In this document: positions 1-6,180 of the stretch, one piece after another
Layout of the letters: every line of letters starts with the position of its first letter
Numbering within the stretch: position 1 is the stretch's first letter
Source of the DNA: Flavobacteriaceae bacterium
GTDB taxonomy: Bacteria; Bacteroidota; Bacteroidia; Flavobacteriales; Flavobacteriaceae
Reading direction: 5' to 3'
Assembly: GCA_030828025.1 (NCBI GenBank)
Contig: JAURDG010000041.1
Span: 1-9,173, forward strand
Length of the DNA stretch: 9,173 nt
The notes under the pieces: model-generated
The model's input: the letters and a program-made list of their open reading frames with translations, nothing else
What the model was told of the DNA's origin: nothing
Database searches by the model: none
Program-made: the position numbers and the translations under genes

Positions 1-1
1 C

Positions 2-889
2 AATACCGCATTCACAAAAGAAGGTGCTTATATCTATGTGCCTGAAGGAAAAGTCGTAGAAAAGCCCGTCCAAATCATTCATTTTGCTACCGACAAAAAC
101 CCAAAACTGTTGTTGCAACCACGCAACCTTATCGTGGTGGGCAAAAATGCCGAAGTACAAGTGGTTGAACGCCACCAGAGCTTATCGGAAAACGCAACTT
201 TTACTAATGTAGTTACCGAAATATTTGCAGAACAAAACGCACACATCGATTACTATAAAATTCAAAACGACAACGCAGAGGCGTCGCTTATCGACAGCAC
301 GTATATTGCGCAACAAAAACACAGCCATGCCAAGGTGCATACCTTTTCTTTTGGCGGGAAACTCATTCGCAATAACCTGAATTTTTACCACAAAGAACCC
401 GAAATTAACTCCACCATGAAAGGAATAACATTGATTGAGGGAAATCAATTTGTGGATCACCATACTTTGGTGCATCATGCGCATCCCAATAGCGAGAGTC
501 ATCAAGATTATAAGGGAATTTATGCCGACAAGGCTACTGGTGTATTTAACGGTAAAATCATCGTAGAAAAAGCGGCACAAAAAACCAATGCTTTTCAGCA
601 AAACAACAATATTTTGATGGACGACAAGGCGAGTATCAACACCAAACCACAATTGGAAATTTTTGCCGATGACGTCAAGTGTAGCCATGGGTGTACCATT
701 GGACAATTGGATGAGGATGCACTCTTTTATTTACAAACACGTGGTATCCCTAAAAAGGAGGCTCGTGGACTGCTTACCTATGCTTTTGCCAACAATGTAT
801 TGCAAAGTGTACAAATTGACTCCGTAAAAAAACGCATCAATAAATTGATCGCCAATAAGTTGGGTGTAAATATTGGGTTTGATGTCTAA
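2..889 (+). CDS. sufD: SufD, Fe-S cluster scaffold subunit (5' partial)
   Basis: SufD is the non-ATPase partner of SufB and SufC in the cytosolic SufBC2D complex, on which iron-sulfur clusters are built. The frame is open from base 2, so the gene begins upstream of the window. 295 residues are visible; family members are usually about 420-440, so roughly the N-terminal third is missing. The GTG at 38 lies inside the domain and is not a plausible start. The long beta-helix core is visible, followed by the C-terminal signature CSHGCTIGQLDEDALFYL (from base 680), which carries the conserved Cys-Ser-His-Gly. The His of this motif (686-688) corresponds to the SufD histidine implicated in cluster assembly in E. 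coli. The C-terminal helix ends at TAA 887-889, and the last 8 bases overlap sufS. sufB and sufC are expected just upstream but cannot be seen. Confidence 0.96.
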   Translation, partial: NTAFTKEGAYIYVPEGKVVEKPVQIIHFATDKNPKLLLQPRNLIVVGKNAEVQVVERHQSLSENATFTNVVTEIFAEQNAHIDYYKIQNDNAEASLIDSTYIAQQKHSHAKVHTFSFGGKLIRNNLNFYHKEPEINSTMKGITLIEGNQFVDHHTLVHHAHPNSESHQDYKGIYADKATGVFNGKIIVEKAAQKTNAFQQNNNILMDDKASINTKPQLEIFADDVKCSHGCTIGQLDEDALFYLQTRGIPKKEARGLLTYAFANNVLQSVQIDSVKKRINKLIANKLGVNIGFDV

Positions 890-2108
890 TACCTCCTTGG
901 ATTTAGCGAAAATTAGGGCGGACTTTCCCATATTGCAGCGTAAAGTAAATGGGCAGCCATTGGTCTATCTAGACAACGCTGCTACATCACAAACGCCACT
1001 ACCCGTCATCGAAGCCATTAGCGATTACTACAAAAACACTAACGCTAACATTCATCGGGGCGTACACGCACTTAGTCAAGAAGCAACCGAACAGTTTGAG
1101 GAGGCTCGTAAAAAAATTCAAACGCATTTTAATGCCAAGCATGCCCACGAAATAATACTGACTTCGGGAACGACACACGCCATAAATTTGGTAGCAAACG
1201 GCTTTGCTGCTTTTCTCAAAGCAGGCGATGAACTAATCGTTTCTGAATTGGAGCATCACGCCAATATTGTTCCGTGGCAGATGCTTTGTGAACGAACAGG
1301 TGCGCAACTAAACGTAATTCCCATGACTGAAGACGGTACTTTAGACATGGGCGTATATCATTCCTTACTTAACGAACATACCAAAGTGGTCTTTGTCAAT
1401 CATGTTTCTAACGCTTTGGGCATCATCAATCCCATCGATCACATTATTGAAAAGGCACATGCCGTTGGTGCAGCCGTGCTTATTGATGGCGCACAAGCAG
1501 CTCCGCATATAGTTCCAGATGTACAAGCATTGGATGTTGATTTTTACACCATGTCTGCGCACAAAATATGTGGCCCTACAGGCATTGGCATGCTCTATGG
1601 TAAAGCGGAGTGGTTGGGGAAACTTCCACCATACCAAGGTGGTGGTGAAATGATTGACCAGGTAACTTTTAAGAAAACAACCTATGCCGACTTACCGCAT
1701 AAATTTGAGGCAGGAACCCCTAATATTGCTGGCGGTGTTGGATTTGGCGCTGCTATAGACTACATGCGACGTGTTGGTTTTGATGCCATTGCAGCACACG
1801 AGCACGAGCTATTGCAACACGCCACAGAAAAGCTAAACCAGATTGACGGCTTGCGGATTTATGGTGATGTGGCCAAAAAAGTAGCGGTTATTTCGTTTAA
1901 TGTGGATGGCATACATCCCTATGATATTGGCACTATTTTGGACAAAATGGGCATTGCCGTTCGTACGGGTCACCACTGTTGTCAGCCCATTATGGATCAC
2001 TACCAAATACCGGGAACGGTACGTGCTTCCTTTGCTTTTTACAACACGCACGATGAAGTGGAGCGATTGGTGGCTGGCGTAGAAAAAGCCGTACGTATGT
2101 TGCGTTAA
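882..2108 (+). CDS. sufS: SufS, group II cysteine desulfurase
   Basis: PLP-dependent enzyme that converts L-cysteine to L-alanine and holds the sulfur as a persulfide for SufE and the SUF scaffold. The product is 408 residues, the normal family length. Visible landmarks are DNAAT near residue 31, the histidine pair SELEHHANIVPWQ (H125/H126), the cofactor-binding IDGAQAAPH (D202, Q205), the PLP Schiff-base lysine in MSAHKICGPTG (K228), and the active-site loop RTGHHCCQP with C366 as the expected catalytic cysteine. These positions are close to E. coli SufS (K226, C364). A second cysteine, C367, sits directly after the catalytic one. ATG 882 is chosen because the upstream in-frame TTG at 873 would add only MGL. 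With this start ATG TCT AA overlaps the sufD stop by 8 bases, which suggests translational coupling. Confidence 0.97.
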   Translation: MSNTSLDLAKIRADFPILQRKVNGQPLVYLDNAATSQTPLPVIEAISDYYKNTNANIHRGVHALSQEATEQFEEARKKIQTHFNAKHAHEIILTSGTTHAINLVANGFAAFLKAGDELIVSELEHHANIVPWQMLCERTGAQLNVIPMTEDGTLDMGVYHSLLNEHTKVVFVNHVSNALGIINPIDHIIEKAHAVGAAVLIDGAQAAPHIVPDVQALDVDFYTMSAHKICGPTGIGMLYGKAEWLGKLPPYQGGGEMIDQVTFKKTTYADLPHKFEAGTPNIAGGVGFGAAIDYMRRVGFDAIAAHEHELLQHATEKLNQIDGLRIYGDVAKKVAVISFNVDGIHPYDIGTILDKMGIAVRTGHHCCQPIMDHYQIPGTVRASFAFYNTHDEVERLVAGVEKAVRMLR

Positions 2109-2112
2109 TCCG

Positions 2113-2120
2113 TATCTTTA
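2113..2120 (+). promoter_or_regulatory. Possible Bacteroidetes -7 box before sufE
   Basis: TATCTTTA differs in one base from the Bacteroidetes sigma-ABfr -7 consensus TAnnTTTG. It is separated from the sufE ATG by only GCCT. No convincing -33 TTTG is seen at the usual distance. If functional, it would start an almost leaderless sufE transcript inside the suf operon. It could equally be chance in the short sufS-sufE gap. Confidence 0.3.
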
Positions 2121-2124
2121 GCCT

Positions 2125-2547
2125 ATGACGATTACCGAAAAACAAGAAGAAATTGTAGCCGAATTCGCCCTCTTTGACGATTGGATGCAACGCTATGAGT
2201 ATATGATCGAATTGGGCAAGTCTTTGCCGTTGATTGCACCAGAGTACAAAACTGACGACAACATCATCAAAGGGTGTCAAAGTAAAGTTTGGGCACATGC
2301 CGAATTGGAAGGCGACAAAATTGTTTTTACTGCTGATAGTGATGCCATCATAACCAAAGGAATTATTGCCATACTCATCCGCGTATTTTCGCATCAACAC
2401 CCAAAAGATATTTTGGCGGCAGATACAAATTTTATTGACGAAATCGGGCTAAAAGAACACCTCTCGCCTACACGTGCCAACGGCTTGGTGTCAATGATAA
2501 AACAACTTAAAATGTACGCCATTGCGTACCAAACACAACTTTCATAA
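2125..2547 (+). CDS. sufE: SufE, sulfur-relay protein
   Basis: SufE accepts persulfide sulfur from the SufS active site and passes it to the SufBCD scaffold, stimulating the desulfurase. The product is 140 residues, matching the family. The conserved cysteine lies in IIKGCQSKVW at residue 51, the same position as E. coli SufE Cys51. The C-terminal part has the expected GLKEHLSPTRANGL segment, where SPTRANG is a family hallmark. It follows sufS after 16 bases and precedes the DUF59 gene by 2 bases, so it sits firmly in the suf operon. No Shine-Dalgarno sequence is visible, as is usual in this phylum. Confidence 0.96.
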   Translation: MTITEKQEEIVAEFALFDDWMQRYEYMIELGKSLPLIAPEYKTDDNIIKGCQSKVWAHAELEGDKIVFTADSDAIITKGIIAILIRVFSHQHPKDILAADTNFIDEIGLKEHLSPTRANGLVSMIKQLKMYAIAYQTQLS

Positions 2548-2549
2548 TT

Positions 2550-2861
2550 ATGGATACAGCAGTTCTTGGAGATAAAATTGTACGCACGCTCAAAACCATT
2601 TTTGATCCCGAAATCCCTGTGGATATTTATGAGCTTGGGCTTATTTATGACGTTTTTGTCAACGAAGACAACGACGTAAAAATTTTAATGACCCTGACCA
2701 CGCCCAACTGTCCGGTAGCGGAATCACTTCCTCAAGAAGTCAAAGAAAAAGTACGCTCCCTAGACGAGGTTAATGACGTGGAGTTAGAGCTTACCTTCGA
2801 CCCGCCGTGGACACGTGACTTGATGAGCGAAGAAGCTAAATTAGAACTCGGGTTTTTGTAA
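2550..2861 (+). CDS. SufT-like DUF59 (MIP18 family) protein
   Basis: Small cytosolic protein of the MIP18/DUF59 family. Relatives (SufT, PaaD, the CIA component MIP18) are linked to maturation of Fe-S proteins or Fe-S transfer. The product is 103 residues. It shows the family motif DPEIPVDIYELGLIY at residues 19-33, then TLTTPNCPVAESLP with the conserved cysteine C54, and DPPWT near residues 84-88. It starts 2 bases after the sufE stop, and its TAA shares one base with the ATG of the next gene (TAATG), so it is translated as part of the suf operon. The exact client or reaction cannot be read from sequence; sufT-like is a family-level call. Confidence 0.93.
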   Translation: MDTAVLGDKIVRTLKTIFDPEIPVDIYELGLIYDVFVNEDNDVKILMTLTTPNCPVAESLPQEVKEKVRSLDEVNDVELELTFDPPWTRDLMSEEAKLELGFL

Positions 2862-3367
2862 TGAGTGCGCCCATTGTCAATCGTGTGGCAAACAGTGCCC
2901 TTCAAGTCATTGACTTGGAGGAGCTTTATCAAGAAGGTACACGTACGCTGCTTGACCTTACCGATTTTTTGGACGAAGGCATCCTTTTGCGTGAACAGTC
3001 GTTCCGTGAACGCTTGCAAAACCACAATTGGAACGCCTACAAAAATCATTTTGTGGCGGTGTACTGCCCCGAGGATATTCTTGTTCCTCAATGGGCGCCG
3101 CTGTTGGTTGTTGCCTATTTGCAGCCCGTCGTTAAGGCTGTTGTCGTGGGCGATGTAGAAGATTTGGAGCAACATCTATTTGCCGAAAAACTATTTGCTT
3201 TTGACACCAAACCCTACGAAAATGGGCTGGTGATGATCAAAGGCTGTGCAAACAAGCCTGTGCCCGAACAAGCCTTAGGCTTACTGGCTGCAAAATTAAC
3301 CCCAATTGTAAAAAAATTATCCTACGGCGAAGCCTGTTCTTCTGTACCTTTATATCGACGTAAATAG
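2861..3367 (+). CDS. DUF2480 family protein
   Basis: 168-residue, apparently soluble protein with no signal peptide or membrane segment. I recognise it as DUF2480, a family of unknown function found in Flavobacteria and relatives. Recognisable stretches are IVNRVANSAL at the N-terminus, the acidic and aromatic middle with LQNHNWNAYKNHFVAVYC, the VVVGDVEDLE segment, and the C-terminal MIKGCANKPVPEQA and SYGEACSSVPLYRRK. Three cysteines in the last two-thirds (in AVYC, IKGC and EAC) could be thiol or metal ligands; that is inference. The start overlaps the DUF59 stop by one base (TAATG). Position inside the suf operon suggests a role connected to Fe-S assembly, but no direct function is known. 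Confidence 0.9.
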   Translation: MSAPIVNRVANSALQVIDLEELYQEGTRTLLDLTDFLDEGILLREQSFRERLQNHNWNAYKNHFVAVYCPEDILVPQWAPLLVVAYLQPVVKAVVVGDVEDLEQHLFAEKLFAFDTKPYENGLVMIKGCANKPVPEQALGLLAAKLTPIVKKLSYGEACSSVPLYRRK

Positions 3368-3377
3368 ATTTTAAACT

Positions 3378-4259
3378 ATGACCCGAATTATTTTTATTAT
3401 TCTCTTTTTTTCCTCCTTTACTTACGCCCAAAAAGATAGCATACAAACACCCAAAAATGATTGGAAAAAAGGCGGCGAAGCTACCTTTTTATTCAACCAA
3501 GCTGCGTTTAGCGAATGGGTGTCTGGTGGCGAAAACAGCATATCCTTAAGCTTTCATGCTGATTACGATTGGAATTATGAAAAAAATGGCTGGAAATGGG
3601 ACACCAAGTTTTTGGGTGATTTTGGCTTGACAAAAATCAGCGGTACCAAGTTTTTACGTAAAACCAATGACCGCTTTGACTTACAATCCCTTTTGGGTAA
3701 AAGTTTTTCTAAAGAATGGAGCTACTCCACCCATTTTGGCATGAAAACACAGTTTGCTCGCGGATATGTCTATGGAAAAGACGATTCGGGAAATGATATA
3801 CGAACGCTACGCACCCATTTTTTCTCGCCTGTTTACATACAGCTTGGAGTTGGGCTTTACTGGAAAGAATCGGATAATTTGTGGATAAACATTGCGCCCT
3901 TTACGCAACGACTTACTTTGGTAAGTCGTAAGTTTACTATGGATTTAGCCGAAGGAAAAGAATATTTTGGGGTGCGCAAAGGCGACAACCACCGCTTTGA
4001 ATTGGGTGCTTCGGTCACTAGTTTTTATAAGTTCTCACCGCTCGAAAACATACTTCTAGAACAACGCCTTAGCCTGTATTCCGACTATTTGGGAAAAGCA
4101 GAAAATGTGGATTTGGACTACCAAGTTACCGCCAAAATGAAAGTCAATGAGCGCATCAGCACAAACCTTATCCTACAAATGGTCTATGACGACAATGCCG
4201 TAAAGCGACTACAAGTACGTGAGGTCTTTGGCGTTGGCTTTCGTATGGAGCTAAACTAG
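3378..4259 (+). CDS. DUF3078 outer-membrane-type protein
   Basis: 293-residue exported protein. The N-terminus MTRIIFIILFFSSFTYAQ is a clear Sec signal peptide with cleavage expected after the TYA. The mature part begins with the DUF3078-like pattern GGEATFLFNQAAFSEWVSGG and continues as alternating hydrophobic and polar strands rich in Trp, Tyr and Phe, ending in FGVGFRMELN. This fits a beta-rich, probably barrel-like outer-membrane protein; the barrel is inferred, not demonstrated. It begins 10 bases after the DUF2480 stop and is the last plus-strand gene of the suf operon. A weak -7-like TAGATTTT (3365-3372) lies 5 bases before its ATG. Function is unknown. Its presence in a cytosolic Fe-S operon is conserved in Flavobacteria as I recall, but is unexplained. 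Confidence 0.88.
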   Translation: MTRIIFIILFFSSFTYAQKDSIQTPKNDWKKGGEATFLFNQAAFSEWVSGGENSISLSFHADYDWNYEKNGWKWDTKFLGDFGLTKISGTKFLRKTNDRFDLQSLLGKSFSKEWSYSTHFGMKTQFARGYVYGKDDSGNDIRTLRTHFFSPVYIQLGVGLYWKESDNLWINIAPFTQRLTLVSRKFTMDLAEGKEYFGVRKGDNHRFELGASVTSFYKFSPLENILLEQRLSLYSDYLGKAENVDLDYQVTAKMKVNERISTNLILQMVYDDNAVKRLQVREVFGVGFRMELN

Positions 4260-4300
4260 CCGAAAGCCGCTTTTTAGGGAGCCAACCTTAACTGAAAAAA

Positions 4301-4434
4301 GGCACGCGTTACAAACCTGTCTGCCGACAAGGCAAGCAAGCAATTACTTATAGCCCTTGCTAGCGCAAGGCTTTGCCTTGTGCTATTTTAATAGTTTTAT
4401 TGGCGAGAGAGCAGACCCTTGCGCCAGCAGGGGG
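4301..4434 (-). repeat. 134-base direct repeat, copy 1
   Basis: This copy aligns without gaps to 6047-6180 at a constant offset of 1746 bases. I counted 9 differences, and 4336-4405 is identical throughout. It lies immediately 3' of the TlpA-like gene, in the gap between that gene and the convergent suf operon. It contains the nested hairpins CCTTGC-TAGC-GCAAGG (4355-4370) and CAAGGC-TTT-GCCTTG (4366-4380). The GC-rich stem that is perfect in the other copy is degenerate here (GGCGAGAG 4402-4409 against CTTGCGCC 4418-4425, two mismatches). Read on the minus strand, the frame following the TlpA-like stop stays open through the repeat to the TAG in CTAGC. Weaker similarity may continue to about 4284. 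It has no IS features. Confidence 0.93.
4355..4380. repeat. Nested hairpins in repeat copy 1
   Basis: CCTTGC-TAGC-GCAAGG (4355-4370) and CAAGGC-TTT-GCCTTG (4366-4380) are both perfect 6-bp stems and share the CAAGG arm, so only one can form at a time. The same sequence recurs at 6101-6126. Lying between convergent genes, it could act as a weak bidirectional transcription stop, but no U-tract follows. The structure might instead be part of the repeat's recombination or processing signal. Confidence 0.6.
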
Positions 4435-4437
4435 GGT

Positions 4438-5979
4438 TTATTTTTCAGTTATTAATTTTTTCAATTGTTCTTTGGCTCCTTGTCCAGGTCGATTAGCAAA
4501 TCCGTTGACTAACTCTCCATTTGGACTATAAATCAGAAAATGTGGAATTGTTTTAATTCCCAAATCTTCGATAACTTTAGAGACATTTCCATTTTCTATA
4601 AAATAATTTTGACTACTCGAAATTTCGTCTACTTCGATTGCTTTTTTCCAGTTTTCTTTTTTGTCGTTAAGACTTAAATAAATAAACTCAATGTTTTCAT
4701 CTTTGAGGTCTTTTTTGAGTTTCTTGGATTCTGGCATTATCTTTCGACAAGGTTTACACCAACTAGCCCAAAAATCAATATAAAGCCATTTTCCATGATT
4801 TTTTGCTAAAAGGTTATAATAAGTCAAAGTGTCATTTTTAAGATTTGTTAAAACCAACTCATTCGATTTGCTGAAATCAAGTTTAAAGTCTTTTTTAAGC
4901 TGATCTAGCTGTTCTATATTGGTGGTGTTTTCTTGAAGTTTTTTAAAATATTCTTGTTTATCTTGTACTCTGAAATTTTGACCAATTCCATTGTAAGCAT
5001 TGAACAATAGGAAATTTTTTGCCGTTTGATTAAACCGTTTGTCCTTTAAGATTGAGTCAAATCTTATTCTTGAGTCAATGTAATATCCACCAGAGCTTCC
5101 ATTATTTTCTTCGATGAAGTTTAAATCATATTGAGTAATGTCATTCAAGTAGTCTCGAAAGAATGAAAATTTCATTAACGAATCTGTTTTGGATAAGTCA
5201 AATCCAAAAACTTGTTCAATAGTTTCTTTGCCTTTTAAAGATTTGTTTTGTTCTAACCATTTTTTAATACTCTTTAGTTTTTTATGCTTTTCCATGAGCA
5301 TTTTCAAGGCATCTTTGCGATAGAGATAGTTTGTTTGAGAAATTAAATTTTTCTTTTTTAAAGAGTCTAAAAGCTTAACCTCTTTTGTAAAATCCAACTT
5401 TGCTTGGTTGAAATAATCGATAGATTTTTGCTCGTGGTCTTGAAAATTTTCATTTAAAAACATATTGCCAAAAATCAGATAATGACTGGTGTATTTGTTG
5501 TCAAATAATTTTTTTAGTCGGTAGCTATTGTAATTTAGCTCTAAATCACTTACCTCTCTGTTAGTAATTTTTGCTTTTGGAATATTATGTTCGTAGTTAA
5601 AAATAATTGTATCTCCATTTTTGACTAAAAAAGTTTCTTTTATTGAAGTGAAAAAGTTGTTTGTTGATAATTCTAGATAGTCATTGTGGGTTTCTATAGT
5701 AACTGTATCTGATACATTTGCTTTTGGTCTCCAAGTTTGAACATTGTTCATATAATCCAAGTATGTGAAGCCATTGTTGTTCCAGTATACTCTTGGTCCT
5801 AAACTGTCTTTTAGCTTTTTTCCAACACTATCTTGTTTTATTAAATGAATGTATTTTTTCGGTGCATTTACTGAAATAAGAACAACCTTATTTGGTTTTT
5901 CAGTTACAATTTTATCATTTTCCTTTTTGCAAGAGACAAAACTTAAAATCAGAAGTAGTATGTTAAATGTCTGTTTCAT
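4438..5979 (-). CDS. TlpA-like thioredoxin-fold lipoprotein
   Basis: 513-residue envelope protein. The N-terminus MKQTFNILLLILSFVSC is a type II signal peptide with the lipidated cysteine at residue 17. CKKEND follows, a charged tail loosely like Bacteroidetes surface-export signals. Residues 18 to about 385 are a charged, mostly helical region of unknown function. The C-terminal domain is a TlpA/thioredoxin fold with WLYIDFWASWCKPCRKIMPE (redox pair C408/C411), the partner strand EFIYLSLNDKKENWKKAI and the cis-proline loop IKTIPHFLIY (P479). It probably reduces or exchanges disulfides in the periplasm; the substrate is unknown. The gene is far richer in A+T than hflX or the suf genes (13 of 60 G+C in 5341-5400). 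Its TAA sits 3 bases from repeat copy 1. These points suggest horizontal acquisition. Confidence 0.9.
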   Translation of the reverse strand: MKQTFNILLLILSFVSCKKENDKIVTEKPNKVVLISVNAPKKYIHLIKQDSVGKKLKDSLGPRVYWNNNGFTYLDYMNNVQTWRPKANVSDTVTIETHNDYLELSTNNFFTSIKETFLVKNGDTIIFNYEHNIPKAKITNREVSDLELNYNSYRLKKLFDNKYTSHYLIFGNMFLNENFQDHEQKSIDYFNQAKLDFTKEVKLLDSLKKKNLISQTNYLYRKDALKMLMEKHKKLKSIKKWLEQNKSLKGKETIEQVFGFDLSKTDSLMKFSFFRDYLNDITQYDLNFIEENNGSSGGYYIDSRIRFDSILKDKRFNQTAKNFLLFNAYNGIGQNFRVQDKQEYFKKLQENTTNIEQLDQLKKDFKLDFSKSNELVLTNLKNDTLTYYNLLAKNHGKWLYIDFWASWCKPCRKIMPESKKLKKDLKDENIEFIYLSLNDKKENWKKAIEVDEISSSQNYFIENGNVSKVIEDLGIKTIPHFLIYSPNGELVNGFANRPGQGAKEQLKKLITEK

Positions 5980-6046
5980 TTTTCAGCTTTTTACCAACGT
6001 ACTCCACTGGCGCGCATTTGCAATGTGTGACTAACCTTTTAAAATA
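5980..6046 (-). other. Spacer between repeat copy 2 and the TlpA-like gene
   Basis: This 67-base non-coding stretch leads from repeat copy 2 to the TlpA-like ATG. On the minus strand it contains AAGGTTAG, then a GCGCGCC-containing segment, then ACGTTGGTAAAAAGC just before the start codon. The far side of copy 1 has AAGGTTGG followed closely by TAAAAAGC (4269-4290), as if the same end were present there with about 35 bases missing. The true repeat unit may therefore be near 190 bases, with this spacer as its promoter-proximal end. No -7 box that I trust is present. Confidence 0.4.
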
Positions 6047-6180
6047 GGTACGCACTGCAAACCTGTCTGCCGACAAGGCAGGCAAGCAATTACTTATAGC
6101 CCTTGCTAGCGCAAGGCTTTGCCTTGTGCTATTTTAATAGTTTTATTGGCGCGAGAGTAGTCCCTCGCGCCAGCAGGGGG
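6047..6180 (-). repeat. 134-base direct repeat, copy 2
   Basis: Second copy of the repeat at 4301-4434. It has the better-preserved structure, with a perfect 8-bp inverted repeat GGCGCGAG (6148-6155) / CTCGCGCC (6164-6171) around an 8-base loop. It also carries the nested hairpins at 6101-6126 and a third stem GTCTGCC/GGCAGGC (with one G-T pair) near 6065-6083. It overlaps the 3' end of the upstream minus-strand gene and supplies its last 24 codons and TAG stop. Both copies have the same orientation, and each lies 3' of an AT-rich gene. Confidence 0.93.

Noticed and set aside
38..40. GTG at 38 as the SufD start
   Set aside because: The frame is open to the window edge and the SufD family has about 140 more N-terminal residues, so the gene is cut by the window.
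4260..4300. Rho-independent terminator right after the DUF3078 gene
   Set aside because: AGCCGAAAGCCGCTTTTT looks suggestive but AGCCG is repeated directly, not inverted, so no real stem forms before the T-run.
4301..4434. The repeats as integron attC sites
   Set aside because: The hairpins and gene-plus-repeat layout resemble integron cassettes, but I could not find matched GTTRRRY and RYYYAAC boxes at the ends, and no integrase is in the window.
6011..6029. Hairpin CGCGCATT-TGC-AATGTGTG in the spacer
   Set aside because: It pairs only with G-T wobbles on the plus strand. On the minus strand, which would be the transcript here, these become A-C mismatches, so an RNA role is unlikely.
4301..6180. 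The repeat pair as a CRISPR array or insertion sequence
   Set aside because: There are only two copies 1746 bases apart with a whole gene between them. There is no regular spacing, no terminal inverted repeat pair and no transposase.
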